DNA of 64,000 bases from Rhizobium sp. Q54. GTDB lineage: Bacteria; Pseudomonadota; Alphaproteobacteria; Rhizobiales; Xanthobacteraceae. Positions 15,952 through 24,641 of this stretch are shown piece by piece (position 1 is the first letter of the stretch; every line of letters starts with the position of its first letter). The stretch is taken from contig CAMDSH010000016.1 of NCBI GenBank assembly GCA_945907045.1, positions 1-64,000 of the forward strand. The letters run 5' to 3'. Below the pieces are notes generated by a model, which saw only the letters and a list, made by a program, of their open reading frames with translations, was not told the origin of the DNA and made no database searches. The position numbers and the translations under genes were made by a program.

Positions 15952-16377
15952 TCAGTCGGCCGCCGCCTCGATCGCCTCCATGTCGCCGTCCGACAAGCCA
16001 AAATGATGGCCGATTTCGTGCACCAGCACGTGCGTGACGATGGCGCCGAGGCTCTCCTCGTGCTCGGCCCAGTAATCCAGGATCGGACGGCGGTAGAGCC
16101 AGATCATGTTGGGCATCTGCACCGGGTCGGCTTCCGAGCGGAACGGCAGGCCGACGCCCTGGAACAGGCCGAGCAGTTCGAATTCGCTCTCGGCGCCGAG
16201 CGACTTGAGCACTTCCTCGGTGGGAAAATCGTCCACCTGGATCACCACGCCCTCGCACAGCGCGCGGAACCGCGCGGGGAGCCGGCGATAGGCGGTCTCC
16301 GCCAGCTCCTCGAAAGCGGCGAGCGAAGGCGCCTTCACGCCGCGCCACAATTGCGGATCGTCGAGGGGATCTTTCAT
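15952..16377 (-). CDS. Zincin-like metallopeptidase family protein
   Basis: A 141-residue protein of the minimal metallopeptidase family (zincin-like, PF06262 type). The C-terminal motif HEIGHHFGLSD (120-130) has the HExxH zinc-binding signature and a distal acidic residue. MIWLYRRPILDYW precedes it, as usual in the family. The ATG at 16377 is preferred; a TTG at 16413 would add 12 residues. Substrate unknown. It lies between leuD and two small exported proteins. Confidence 0.85.
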   Translation of the reverse strand: MKDPLDDPQLWRGVKAPSLAAFEELAETAYRRLPARFRALCEGVVIQVDDFPTEEVLKSLGAESEFELLGLFQGVGLPFRSEADPVQMPNMIWLYRRPILDYWAEHEESLGAIVTHVLVHEIGHHFGLSDGDMEAIEAAAD

Positions 16378-16532
16378 GCCGCCGGTTGTAGGCGACGAAG
16401 CGGAGGGAACCAAGCCGTAGGGGGCGGTTTAACAGCCGTCCGGCGCCCATCCCAACCGGCCTAAGCCATTGACGGCAAGGCGCTAATAAGTGACGTTGGG
16501 CACAGGGTTAACGCGCGTAAAGGATATGGGAC

Positions 16533-16802
16533 ATGCCGCGTAAATGGCTGTTCGTGCTGGCCGCAATCATGGCCTCCGGCGTTGTTTTGAGCGCTCCGGC
16601 ATCTGCCGCGCCGCAAGGCTCCAAGACCGAACCGGCTTCCACCTCCGACCTCGCCGCCCAGCGCCGAGCCGGCGTTTACGTTACGCCCGGCCGCCGCAAT
16701 CCCGGCCCCAATTCAGTGCGGCAGTGCCGCGCCTGGCTGGCGCAGGAATATCGCGTCAGCGGCACTGTGGTCGTGCCACGCATGCAGTGCTGGTGGGAAT
16801 AA
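16533..16802 (+). CDS. Small exported protein, Arg/Cys-containing
   Basis: An 89-residue protein with a signal peptide (MPRKWLFVLAAIMASGVVLS, cleavage near ASA-AP). The basic mature region has GVYVTPGRRNPGPNSVRQC and a terminal PRMQCWWE. The two cysteines may form one disulfide. A ribosome site AAAGGAT lies upstream. It is found as a small conserved hypothetical protein in related bacteria, but I cannot assign a role. A second small exported gene follows on the same strand after 71 bases. Confidence 0.7.
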   Translation: MPRKWLFVLAAIMASGVVLSAPASAAPQGSKTEPASTSDLAAQRRAGVYVTPGRRNPGPNSVRQCRAWLAQEYRVSGTVVVPRMQCWWE

Positions 16803-16873
16803 CCGCCGCTTCCTCTCATGCAACTAAAACGGCTGATGGACGTTGAGTCCGGACTAAACCGGAGGAAACGATC

Positions 16874-17167
16874 ATGTCCAAATTGCTTGCCGCAGTCGCG
16901 GTGATTGGGGTCGTGGGGCTTGGCACGAGCATTGCGCCCGCCAACGCCACGCAAGCGAACAACAATGGCATCAGCAACGGCGGCACGCAGCTGACCGTGC
17001 TGACTGACGATCTCAGCGCCGCGCGACGCCAACGCCGCTATGTGCGCCGCTATTACAGCTATCCGTATGCTTCGCCGTATCCTTACGGCTACTACGGCCC
17101 GACTTATTACAGCCGCCCGTACCAGCGCCCCGCGCCGTTGTGGCTCGGAATTGGCGGCCACTGGTAA
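16874..17167 (+). CDS. Small exported Tyr/Pro-rich protein
   Basis: A 97-residue protein with a signal peptide (KLLAAVAVIGVVGLGTSIAP, cleavage near ANA). The mature part has an Asn/Gly-rich segment, then ARRQRRYVRRYYSYPYA and a Tyr/Pro/Gly-rich tail (YPYGYYGPTYYSRPY). Such tails occur in surface or periplasmic proteins of Hyphomicrobiales, function unknown. CCGGAGGAAACG before the ATG is a strong ribosome site. A strong terminator follows at 17191-17219. Confidence 0.75.
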   Translation: MSKLLAAVAVIGVVGLGTSIAPANATQANNNGISNGGTQLTVLTDDLSAARRQRRYVRRYYSYPYASPYPYGYYGPTYYSRPYQRPAPLWLGIGGHW

Positions 17168-17190
17168 TCGTCTTCACTTGAAAAACGAAA

Positions 17191-17219
17191 AGGCCCGCCG
17201 GATGTGGCGGGCCTTTTTT
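17191..17219. terminator. Bidirectional intrinsic terminator
   Basis: Stem AGGCCCGCC (17191-17199) pairs with GGCGGGCCT (17206-17214) around a six-base loop. It is followed by TTTTTT on the plus strand and flanked by an A-rich tract (AAAAACGAAA) that gives T-runs on the minus strand. It ends both the small exported gene (plus) and leuC (minus). Confidence 0.85.
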
Positions 17220-17237
17220 ATTCGCGCCGGCGTTCGT

Positions 17238-18644
17238 TCAATTCCACTCGCGCACATCGACGAAATGCCCGGCGATCGCGGCGGCGGCGGCCATCGACGG
17301 CGACACCAAGTGTGTACGCCCCTTGTAGCCCTGGCGGCCTTCGAAGTTGCGGTTCGAGGTTGAGGCGCAGCGCTCGCCGGGTTTCAGCTTGTCGGGATTC
17401 ATCGCGAGGCACATCGAGCAACCCGGCTCGCGCCAGTCGAAACCGGCGGCCTTGAAAATCTTGTCGAGACCTTCCGCCTCCGCCTGTTCCTTCACGATGC
17501 CGGAGCCCGGCACGATCATCGCGTAGAGGCCGTCTTTGACTTTCTTATCCTTGGCGATGCGCGCCACTTCGCGCAAATCCTCGATGCGTCCGTTGGTGCA
17601 CGAGCCGATGAAGACGCGGTCGAGCTTGATGTCGGTGATCTTCTCGCCGCCTTTCAGGCCCATGTAATCGAGCGAGCGTTCCGCCGCGATACGTTTTTTC
17701 TCGTCGGCGATGTCCGCCAACACCGGCACGCGCCCGCTAATCGAGATGACTTGTTCGGGACTGGTGCCCCAGGTGACCAGCGGCGGCAGCTTGGCGGCAT
17801 CGAGTTTGATCTCGCGGTCGAAATGAGCGCCGTCATCGGAGGAAAGTTTTTCCCAATAACGCATGGCCTCGTCCCAGGCCTTGCCCTTCGGCGCCTTCGG
17901 ACGGCCCTTGAGATATTCGTAGGCCTTCTCGTCCGGCGCAATGAAACCGGCCTTGGCGCCGCCCTCGACCGACATATTGCAGACCGTCATGCGGCCTTCC
18001 ATCGAGAGCGAACGGATCGCCTCACCGGCATATTCCAGCGCGTAGCCGGTGCCGCCGGCAGTGCCGATTTCGCCGATGATGGCGAGGATGATGTCCTTGG
18101 CGGTGACGCCCGCGGGCAATTTGCCGTCCACGGTTGCGCGCATGTTTTTCGACTTGGTCTGGATCAGCGTTTGCGTGGCGAGCACATGCTCGACCTCCGA
18201 GGTGCCGATGCCGATGGCGAGCGCGCCGAAAGCGCCGTGCGTCGCGGTGTGGCTGTCGCCGCAAACTAATGTCGTGCCGGGCAGCGTGAAGCCCTGCTCG
18301 GGCCCGATGATGTGGACGATGCCCTGGCGCCGGTCGAACTCGTTGAAATACTCAACGCCGAAGTCGCGCGCGTTATCGGCCAGCGTCTTGATCTGCTCGG
18401 CGCTTTCCGGATCGGGGTTGGGCAATTTGCGGTCGGAGGTCGGCACGTTGTGATCGACGACGGCGAGCGTTTTATCCGGCGCATGCACCTTGCGGCCCGA
18501 GTTACGCAGCCCCTCGAACGCCTGCGGCGACGTCACCTCATGCACGAGATGCCGGTCGATATAGATCAGGCAGGTTCCGTCCGCCTGCTCGTCGACCAGA
18601 TGGTCATCCCAGATCTTGTCGTAGAGGGTGCTCGGTTTAGCCAT
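17238..18644 (-). CDS. leuC: 3-isopropylmalate dehydratase large subunit
   Basis: Aconitase-family large subunit of isopropylmalate isomerase, 468 residues. The [4Fe-4S] ligands are in GSCTNGR and [32 protein letters not shown] and [12 protein letters not shown] are family markers. The start at 18644 is chosen; 16 further codons upstream would run into the terminator region of rplS. It follows rplS on the same strand, but an intrinsic terminator (18696-18722) lies between them, so it probably has its own promoter. Confidence 0.97.
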   Translation of the reverse strand: MAKPSTLYDKIWDDHLVDEQADGTCLIYIDRHLVHEVTSPQAFEGLRNSGRKVHAPDKTLAVVDHNVPTSDRKLPNPDPESAEQIKTLADNARDFGVEYFNEFDRRQGIVHIIGPEQGFTLPGTTLVCGDSHTATHGAFGALAIGIGTSEVEHVLATQTLIQTKSKNMRATVDGKLPAGVTAKDIILAIIGEIGTAGGTGYALEYAGEAIRSLSMEGRMTVCNMSVEGGAKAGFIAPDEKAYEYLKGRPKAPKGKAWDEAMRYWEKLSSDDGAHFDREIKLDAAKLPPLVTWGTSPEQVISISGRVPVLADIADEKKRIAAERSLDYMGLKGGEKITDIKLDRVFIGSCTNGRIEDLREVARIAKDKKVKDGLYAMIVPGSGIVKEQAEAEGLDKIFKAAGFDWREPGCSMCLAMNPDKLKPGERCASTSNRNFEGRQGYKGRTHLVSPSMAAAAAIAGHFVDVREWN

Positions 18645-18695
18645 GTCGTCGTTCTCCAAACTCACGCAATTATCTAACCCCGGCGGACGCAAAGC

Positions 18696-18722
18696 AAAAG
18701 GGGCCGCAGCGGCGACCCCTTA
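18696..18722 (-). terminator. Terminator of the ffh-rplS operon
   Basis: On the minus strand a hairpin built on AAGGGG (18716-18721 complement) and CCCCTT (complement of 18698-18703), with an inner CGC/GCG pairing, is followed by a short T-run (TTTTGCTTTG). It lies about 25 bases after the rplS stop codon and before leuC. Confidence 0.65.
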
Positions 18723-18746
18723 TGCGTTCCCGGATAGCTCTCGGGT

Positions 18747-19274
18747 TTACTTCTTCGCGGCGGCCGGCTTGGCCGCGGGCTTCGCTGCAGGTTTAGCCGC
18801 GGGCTTGGCGCCGCCCTTCGGCGATGCCTTTGCGCCGGGCTTGCCGGTCTGCCCCTCGACCTTGATCTTGGCCTTCGTGGACTTGGCGGTTTTCGATTCG
18901 ATCTCGTCGCCGACCTGCGTCTGACCTTCCGCAATGCGGGCCGACTTGCCGCGCAGATCGCGCAGGTAATAGAGCTTGGCGCGGCGCACCTTGCCGCGAC
19001 GGACCAGCTTGATGGAGTCGATCATCGGCGAGTAGAGCGGGAACACGCGCTCGACGCCCTCGCCGTAAGAAATTTTTCGCACGGTGAAGTTCTCGTTCAG
19101 GCCCGCGCCGGCACGGCCGATGCACACGCCTTCATAGGCCTGCACGCGGCTGCGCTCGCCTTCGACGACCTTCACGTTAACCAGCACGGTATCGCCCGGC
19201 GCGAAGCTGGGAATCTCCTTGCCGGCCGAGAGCTTGGTGAGCTGCTCTTTTTCAAGCTCTTGAATGAGGTTCAT
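18747..19274 (-). CDS. rplS: 50S ribosomal protein L19 with long C-terminal tail
   Basis: L19 sits at the 30S-50S interface. The conserved domain covers about residues 1-115 ([73 protein letters not shown]). Total length is 175, against about 115-120 in most bacteria. The extra tail is Lys/Ala/Pro-rich and ends in four KPAA-type repeats, probably disordered and RNA-binding. It is the last gene of the ffh operon, 93 bases after trmD. Confidence 0.96.
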   Translation of the reverse strand: MNLIQELEKEQLTKLSAGKEIPSFAPGDTVLVNVKVVEGERSRVQAYEGVCIGRAGAGLNENFTVRKISYGEGVERVFPLYSPMIDSIKLVRRGKVRRAKLYYLRDLRGKSARIAEGQTQVGDEIESKTAKSTKAKIKVEGQTGKPGAKASPKGGAKPAAKPAAKPAAKPAAAKK

Positions 19275-19367
19275 TGCAATTCTCCGTCGGCAGCGCCGTC
19301 ATCAGGCGCGCGGTCCTGTTCAGGTCATTTCGGGTTGGCGGCGATATACGACACCACGGCGGCTTTG

Positions 19368-20078
19368 TCACCCTTTCGGTCGATTTTTAGAGGTTTGACG
19401 GGCGAGGTAGGCCGCCCACAGGTCCGGCCGCCGTTCGCGGGTCAGCCGCTCGGCTTCGGCCCGGCGCCAGGCGGCGACCTTGCCGTGATCGCCCGAAAGC
19501 AGCACCTCCGGGATGGCTTCCCCCTCCCAAACGGGGGGTTTTGTGTATTGCGGATATTCCAAGAGGCCCGCCGCGAAGCTTTCTTCCGCCGCCGAGGCGT
19601 CCTTGCCCATGACGCCGGGGAGCAGCCGCACGCAGGCGTCGATCAGCGCCAGCGCCGCGATTTCCCCGCCTGAGAGGACGAAGTCGCCGAGCGAGATTTC
19701 TTCCAGGGAGCGCGCGGCGATCAGCCGCTCGTCGATGCCCTCGAAGCGTCCGCAGACGATGACCGCGCCGGGGCCACTCGCCAATGCCGCCACCCGGCTT
19801 TGGTCAAGTGCCGCGCCGCGCGGGCTCATGATCAGGCGCGGGCGAGGATCTGGCGCAATGGCGTCGAGCGCATTTGCCAGCACGTCGGCCTTCATCACCA
19901 TGCCGGGCCCGCCGCCGGCCGGCGTGTCGTCGACGGTGCGATGCTTATCAGTTGCGTGATCGCGGATATCGACGGCGTCGAGCGACCAGATGCTGCCGAG
20001 CGCCTTGCCGGCGAGGCTCTGGCCGAGCGGCCCCGGAAACATATCCGGGAAAATCGTCAGCACGCTTGCGCGCCACAT
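19368..20078 (-). CDS. trmD: tRNA (guanine-37-N1)-methyltransferase
   Basis: A SPOUT methyltransferase that makes m1G37 in tRNAs and prevents frameshifting. It has 236 residues. The knot region is recognisable by [24 protein letters not shown] and [15 protein letters not shown]. The start at 20078 gives the family N-terminus ([16 protein letters not shown]) with GGAG nine bases upstream. Upstream frame runs into a palindromic repeat (20100-20161) in the rimM-trmD spacer. Standard operon position after rimM. Confidence 0.96.
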   Translation of the reverse strand: MWRASVLTIFPDMFPGPLGQSLAGKALGSIWSLDAVDIRDHATDKHRTVDDTPAGGGPGMVMKADVLANALDAIAPDPRPRLIMSPRGAALDQSRVAALASGPGAVIVCGRFEGIDERLIAARSLEEISLGDFVLSGGEIAALALIDACVRLLPGVMGKDASAAEESFAAGLLEYPQYTKPPVWEGEAIPEVLLSGDHGKVAAWRRAEAERLTRERRPDLWAAYLARQTSKNRPKG

Positions 20079-20099
20079 AACTATCGCTCCGCAAATTTG

Positions 20100-20161
20100 C
20101 CGCTCGTCCCCGCGAAAGCGGGGACCCAGTCCTGGATTCCCGCTTGCGCGGGAATGAGCGG
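20100..20161. repeat. Palindromic repeat inside the rimM-trmD spacer
   Basis: Outer arms CCGCTC and GAGCGG enclose two GC hairpins, GTCCCCGCGAAAGCGGGGAC and TTCCCGCTTGCGCGGGAA. Such elements are abundant in alphaproteobacteria. It ends 26 bases before the rimM stop on the plus map and begins 22 bases before the trmD start, inside an operon. It could therefore stabilise or process the message. Confidence 0.75.
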
Positions 20162-20187
20162 AGATTGTGTCGCGCGCCACATGGCCG

Positions 20188-20694
20188 TTACTCGCTCTCG
20201 ATCGGCGGAGCGACCACGATGCGCCCCGCCTTCACATCCACCTTTGGTACCGCCGTCTCGTTGAACGGCAGCATCAGCGGCTCGCCGCCGCCCGCGCGCG
20301 CGATTTCAACAATGTCACCGGCGCCGAAATTATGAATCGCGGTTACGGTACCGACGGCTGCGCCGTCTTGCCCGACCGCCGGCAAGCCGATGAGGTCGGC
20401 GTGATAAAATGTCTCGTCGTCCTCAACCGGCGGCAGGCGGTCGCGCGGCACATAAAGCTTGATGTTGCAAAGCGCCTCGGCCGCATCGCGGCCATCGACG
20501 CCTACAAGCCGTGCGACCAGATGCTTCTTCGCCGCGCGCAGGCTCGCGATTTCGAAGCGGCGCGATCCGTCTTCGGCTTCCAGCGGCCCATAACGCGCGA
20601 CCGCCATCGGGTCTTGCGTGAACGACCACAACCGAACTTCGCCGCGCACGCCATGCGCGGCGCCGATCTGGGCAACGCAAATACGGTCGGCCAC
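20188..20694 (-). CDS. rimM: 16S rRNA processing protein RimM
   Basis: Ribosome maturation factor acting on the 30S head with S19, 168 residues. The N-terminal RimM domain has [21 protein letters not shown]-like residues ([15 protein letters not shown]). The C-terminal PRC-barrel part contains [16 protein letters not shown] and [20 protein letters not shown]. It lies between rpsP and trmD, as in most proteobacteria. Confidence 0.95.
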   Translation of the reverse strand: MADRICVAQIGAAHGVRGEVRLWSFTQDPMAVARYGPLEAEDGSRRFEIASLRAAKKHLVARLVGVDGRDAAEALCNIKLYVPRDRLPPVEDDETFYHADLIGLPAVGQDGAAVGTVTAIHNFGAGDIVEIARAGGGEPLMLPFNETAVPKVDVKAGRIVVAPPIESE

Positions 20695-20712
20695 GGCGTT
20701 CGGCAGCGAGCG

Positions 20713-21141
20713 TTAGCTCGCCGCCGGAACTTCGGCCGGCTTCTCGGCCGCCGGAGCCGCCGGGGCAGCAGCAGGCTTGGCAGCAGCCGGTGCAGCGGGC
20801 GCAGCGCCCGCGGCCTTCGCTGCTTCTTCCGCCGCGGCTTTACGCACTTTGCGCGGAATCGCCTTTTCCGGATTGTTGCGCTTGGGGCGCTTCATCACGC
20901 CGGCGGCGTCGAGGAAACGCATCACGCGGTCGCTCGGCAGCGCGCCCTTCGCCATCCATGACTTCACCTTGTCGAGATCGAGCTTAAGCCGCTCGGGCTT
21001 TTCCTTCGGCAGCAGCGGATTGAAATAGCCGAGCCGCTCGATGAAGCGGCCGTCACGCGGCGCGCGCTTGTCGGCGACGACGATGTGGTACACGGGGCGC
21101 TTCTTGGTGCCCGCGCGGGCCATACGGATCACGATAGACAT
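20713..21141 (-). CDS. rpsP: 30S ribosomal protein S16 with Ala/Pro-rich tail
   Basis: S16 is an early 30S assembly protein. The core covers about residues 1-85 ([51 protein letters not shown]). Total length is 142, compared with 80-90 in many bacteria. The tail is first basic ([15 protein letters not shown]) and then very rich in Ala and Pro with scattered Lys/Glu. It starts 28 bases after the ffh stop and is part of the same operon. Confidence 0.96.
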   Translation of the reverse strand: MSIVIRMARAGTKKRPVYHIVVADKRAPRDGRFIERLGYFNPLLPKEKPERLKLDLDKVKSWMAKGALPSDRVMRFLDAAGVMKRPKRNNPEKAIPRKVRKAAAEEAAKAAGAAPAAPAAAKPAAAPAAPAAEKPAEVPAAS

Positions 21142-21169
21142 TTCAGGTCCTTTCTTTCACGAAGTTGCA

Positions 21170-22714
21170 TCATTTCTTTTTTCCGAGACCGGGCGGCAAT
21201 CCGCCCGGCATTCCTGGAAACTTTCCGCCCAATCCGGGCATGCCCGGGATATTGGGCAATCCGCCGGGCGCACCGGGGAATTTCTCCGGCATGTTTGGGA
21301 TTCCGCCGGGCATTTTTTCCGCCAGCTTCGCCATTTCCTCGGGCGAGGGCATCTTGGCGCCCATTCCGCCACTCATGCCCATCGCCTGCGCGAGACCGGC
21401 CATCGGGCCGCGCTTGGCGCCGCCCATCGCCTTCATCATGTCGGCCATGCCGCGATGCATTTTCAAAAGCTTGTTAATCGCTTCCGGCGTCGTGCCGGAG
21501 CCGGCGGCGATGCGCTTTTTGCGGCTGGCTTTCAGCAGGTCGGGATTCTTGCGCTCCTTCGGCGTCATCGAGTCGATGATTGCCATCTGCCGCTGCAAAA
21601 CTTTTTCGTCGAGATTGGCGGCGGCCATCTGATTTTTCATTTTGGCGATGCCGGGGATCATTCCCATCAGCCCCGCCATGCCGCCCATGCTCATCATTTG
21701 CTTGAGCTGTTCGCGCAGATCGGTGAGATCGAATGCGCCCTTGCGCATGCGCTCGGCGGTACGCATCGCCTTCTCGGCGTCGATATTGGCGGCGGCTTTT
21801 TCCACCAGCGAGACGATGTCGCCCATGCCGAGGATGCGGCCGGCGATGCGCGCAGGATCGAACTCCTCCAGCGCGTCCATTTTTTCGCCGGTGCCGATCA
21901 GCTTGATCGGCTTGCCGGTGACCGCGCGCATGGAGAGCGCCGCGCCGCCGCGTCCGTCGCCATCAACGCGCGTGAGCACGATGCCGGTTAAGCCCACGCG
22001 CTCGTCGAATGCGCGGGCGAGATTGACCGCGTCCTGGCCGGTGAGAGCATCCGCCACAAGCAGCACTTCGTGCGGATTGGCGGCCTTCTTGATCGCCGCC
22101 GCCTCGCTCATCATCTCGTCATCGAGCGTGGTGCGCCCCGCGGTGTCGAGCAGCACAACGTCGTAGCCGCCGAGCCGTCCGGCCTCGAGCGCGCGCTTGG
22201 CGATTTGGGCGGGCTGCTGGCCCTCGACGATGGGAAGCGTATCGATGCCGGTTTCGCGTCCCAGCACGGCGAGCTGCTCCATCGCAGCGGGGCGGCGCAC
22301 GTCGAGCGAGGCCATCAAGGTTTTGCGCTTGTGCCGCTCGGTGAGGCGCTTGGCGAGTTTCGCCGCCGTGGTGGTTTTGCCGGAGCCTTGCAGGCCGACC
22401 AGCATGATCGGAATCGGCGCCGGCGCATTCAGGTCGATGGATTGTCCTTGCGCGCCCAAGGTCTCGACCAGCTGGTCGTGGACAATCTTGACGACCATCT
22501 GGCCGGGCGTGACGGATTTGACCACCTCGACGCCGACGGCGCCCTGCTTCACACGCTCGACGAAAACGCGCGCGACGTCGAGCGCCACGTCGGCTTCCAG
22601 CAGCGCGCGGCGGACTTCGCGCAGCGCCGCATCGACGTCGGCTTCGCTCAGCGCGCCGCGCCGCGTGAGGCGGTCGAGAATGCCGCCCAGTTTTTCCGAC
22701 AGACTGTCGAACAT
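21170..22714 (-). CDS. ffh: Signal recognition particle GTPase
   Basis: SRP54 homologue that binds signal peptides and 4.5S RNA and docks with FtsY. It has 514 residues. The NG domain has GLQGSGKTTTAAKLA near 107-121, DTAGRTTLD and TRVDGDGRGGAAL. The M domain is Met-rich (LKQMMSMGGMAGLMGMIPG), and the C-terminus is a long Gly/Met/Pro tail ending in GLGKKK. The start at 22714 gives the canonical MFDSLSEKLGGILDRL. A good candidate promoter lies at 22842-22871. First gene of ffh-rpsP-rimM-trmD-rplS. Confidence 0.97.
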   Translation of the reverse strand: MFDSLSEKLGGILDRLTRRGALSEADVDAALREVRRALLEADVALDVARVFVERVKQGAVGVEVVKSVTPGQMVVKIVHDQLVETLGAQGQSIDLNAPAPIPIMLVGLQGSGKTTTAAKLAKRLTERHKRKTLMASLDVRRPAAMEQLAVLGRETGIDTLPIVEGQQPAQIAKRALEAGRLGGYDVVLLDTAGRTTLDDEMMSEAAAIKKAANPHEVLLVADALTGQDAVNLARAFDERVGLTGIVLTRVDGDGRGGAALSMRAVTGKPIKLIGTGEKMDALEEFDPARIAGRILGMGDIVSLVEKAAANIDAEKAMRTAERMRKGAFDLTDLREQLKQMMSMGGMAGLMGMIPGIAKMKNQMAAANLDEKVLQRQMAIIDSMTPKERKNPDLLKASRKKRIAAGSGTTPEAINKLLKMHRGMADMMKAMGGAKRGPMAGLAQAMGMSGGMGAKMPSPEEMAKLAEKMPGGIPNMPEKFPGAPGGLPNIPGMPGLGGKFPGMPGGLPPGLGKKK

Positions 22715-22841
22715 CGTCCGAAACAACCTCAACAAACGCGTTTACGCCCGAGGGCGCAGTGCGCTGTCGGGCGGGGACCTCCGGCCTCTCAAGGGACCGG
22801 TCGGCGGCTCTGTATTCACGTCGTTAGCAAGAACGGGCGAA

Positions 22842-22871
22842 AACTAGGGGTTCAGGGCAGGCCAAGTCAAG
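22842..22871 (-). promoter_or_regulatory. Candidate promoter of the ffh operon
   Basis: Reading the minus strand: CTTGAC (complement of 22866-22871) as -35, an 18-base spacer, then CTAGTT (complement of 22842-22847) as -10. The -35 matches the alphaproteobacterial housekeeping consensus CTTGAC exactly, and the -10 matches CTATAT at four of six positions. It lies about 130 bases upstream of the ffh ATG. Confidence 0.45.
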
Positions 22872-22889
22872 GCAGTGGCCGGAACCGGC

Positions 22890-23507
22890 CTATCTGGCGG
22901 GCACGTATACGTTAACGATGAGCTTGTCTTCGGTGGTCTTCACCGGATCGGAGACATATTCCTCGATGAACAGATCCTTGGCCTCGATGCGCTTCTCATC
23001 GAGGAAATTGGTGATCGCCTCGTAGGTCGTGTCCATCGCGTCGAACGATCCGCGATGCACGAACTTGTAGGCCTTGCCGGACGGCGACTTGCCGACGGCG
23101 ATATCGCCCTTCGGCGGAACTTTCGGCGGCGCCGGGACCGGCAGCGAGGCCTGGAAGCTAAAGCCGGTATCGTCGGTCTGCGTGTAGACCGTCATTGCCG
23201 GTCCGTTCGGCGTGATCTTCTGCTTGTCGAGATATTGATTGAGCGACTTGAACGCATCGACCAGCGTCTCGAAGGCGGTATCCCAGTTGGCGTGCCCCTT
23301 GATGTAGATGACGGTTTTTTCCGTCAGCGTCACTTCCTCGCCGAAGGGATCGGCGGGCTGCGCGGTGGCGGGTGGCGCAGGTGTTGCGGCAGGCGGCGGT
23401 GCTGGCGCGTCTTTCGCAGGCGGATTTTGTGCGAACGACGGCGATGCCGCGGATAATGAGAGCGCGGCAGCGAGAGCAATCGACGCCGCCAGGCGAGGGG
23501 ACGTCAT
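22890..23507 (-). CDS. Exported GyrI-like (AraC effector-binding fold) protein
   Basis: A 205-residue protein. A signal peptide (SIALAAALSLSAASPSFA) is followed by a Pro/Ala-rich linker to about residue 55. A small-molecule-binding GyrI-like domain follows, with TEKTVIYIKGHANWDTAF, YTQTDDTGFSFQASLPV, GKAYKFVHRGSFDAMDTTYE and ITNFLDEKRIEAKDLFIEEY. GyrI-like domains are usually cytoplasmic, so export is the odd feature. Ligand unknown. It is divergent from dapF and upstream of the ffh operon on the same strand; a GGCCGG/CCGGCC hairpin overlaps its stop codon. Confidence 0.78.
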   Translation of the reverse strand: MTSPRLAASIALAAALSLSAASPSFAQNPPAKDAPAPPPAATPAPPATAQPADPFGEEVTLTEKTVIYIKGHANWDTAFETLVDAFKSLNQYLDKQKITPNGPAMTVYTQTDDTGFSFQASLPVPAPPKVPPKGDIAVGKSPSGKAYKFVHRGSFDAMDTTYEAITNFLDEKRIEAKDLFIEEYVSDPVKTTEDKLIVNVYVPAR

Positions 23508-23614
23508 CGAATTTCTCCTAATGACTTAACGCGGCGCTCCCGGCGATTCGCCGCTGGCGATGCTAGCACGGCCACTGGCCAATGACCGTTATTTCCCCAT
23601 ATATACCCCGTTCC

Positions 23615-24490
23615 ATGAGCGCGCTCGCGAACCACGCTTTCGTGAAAATGAACGGTCTCGGCAACGAGATCGTGGTGGTGGACATGCGCGCCAAGCCCGC
23701 CGCGATCAGCGCCGACGATGCGCGCGCCGCCGCCGCGCCGAACGGCGCGCCCTACGATCAGTTGATGGCGCTGTATGCGCCGCGCACGCCCGGCACCGAC
23801 GCTTTCGTGCGCATCTATAACAACGACGGCTCGGAAGCCGGCGCTTGCGGCAACGGCATGCGCTGCATTGCTTCAATAGTGGCGAAGGAAACCGGCAAGG
23901 ACGCAATCTTGTTCGAGACCACCGCCGGTCTGCTCAACTGCCGCAAGAACCCCGACGGCCTGTTCACCGTCGATATGGGCGCGCCGCGTTTCAAGTGGAA
24001 CGAAATTCCGCTCGCGGAAGAATTCCGTGACACGCGCGCGATCGAATTACAGATAGGTCCGATCAACAAGCCGGTGTTGCATTCGCCCGCCGCGGTGAGC
24101 ATGGGCAATCCGCATGCGATCTTCTGGGTCGATGACGTGAACGCCTACGACCTCGCGAAGTTCGGTCCGCTGCTGGAAAACCATCCGATATTTCCTGAGC
24201 GCGCCAACATCACGCTTGCGCACATCAAGACGCGGGATCACATCATCATCCGCACCTGGGAGCGCGGCGCGGGCCTCACCAAGGCTTGTGGCTCCGCCGC
24301 TTGCGCTGCGGCGGTGGCGGCGGCGCGGCTCAGGCGATCTGAGCGCAAGGTGACGGTGACGCTGCCGGGCGGCGATCTGACAATCGACTGGCGCACGAGC
24401 GACGATCACGTGTTGATGACCGGGCCGGTCGCGTTCGAATACGAAGGCCGTTTCGATCCGGGGCTGTTCGCCAAGGCGGGCGCGCAATGA
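23615..24490 (+). CDS. dapF: Diaminopimelate epimerase
   Basis: Converts LL- to meso-diaminopimelate for lysine and peptidoglycan. It has 291 residues from the chosen start. The two catalytic cysteines are in [14 protein letters not shown] and [27 protein letters not shown] is the typical N-terminus, and [12 protein letters not shown] is conserved. ATG at 23615 is used because the frame from 23582 adds 11 residues without homology and neither start has a clear ribosome site. It is followed by a composite repeat and mtaB. Confidence 0.95.
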   Translation: MSALANHAFVKMNGLGNEIVVVDMRAKPAAISADDARAAAAPNGAPYDQLMALYAPRTPGTDAFVRIYNNDGSEAGACGNGMRCIASIVAKETGKDAILFETTAGLLNCRKNPDGLFTVDMGAPRFKWNEIPLAEEFRDTRAIELQIGPINKPVLHSPAAVSMGNPHAIFWVDDVNAYDLAKFGPLLENHPIFPERANITLAHIKTRDHIIIRTWERGAGLTKACGSAACAAAVAAARLRRSERKVTVTLPGGDLTIDWRTSDDHVLMTGPVAFEYEGRFDPGLFAKAGAQ

Positions 24491-24500
24491 TCCCTTTTTT

Positions 24501-24621
24501 ACCTCCCCCCTATAAGGGGGAGGTCGGAGCCGAAGGCTCCGGGTGGGGGTCGCTGTGAGGCTGGCAATTGACCCCACCCCGACGCGCAAGAGCGCGTCGA
24601 CCCTCCCCTTTCAGGGGAGGG
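24501..24621. repeat. Composite C-rich palindromic repeat, copy 2
   Basis: Left hairpin ACCTCCCCCCTATAAGGGGG (24501-24520 with AGGT after), then GGAGCCGAAGGCTCC, a CCCCACCCCGACGC core with GCGC-rich hairpin, and a right hairpin CCCTCCCCTTTCAGGGGAGG at 24601-24620. It fills the dapF-mtaB spacer and ends 20 bases before the mtaB ATG. It is related to the elements at 15149-15261 and 27246-27381. Confidence 0.7.
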
Positions 24622-24641
24622 AAACGGGAGGAAGGAGCGCA

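Noticed and set aside
21041-21991. Long open frame on the plus strand opposite ffh and the start of rpsP
   Set aside because: Spans two real genes on the other strand and has no recognisable domain or ribosome site.
22877-22890. GGCCGGAACCGGCC hairpin at the end of the GyrI-like gene as a terminator
   Set aside because: Perfect stem but only a two-base loop, overlapping the stop codon and without a T-run on either strand.
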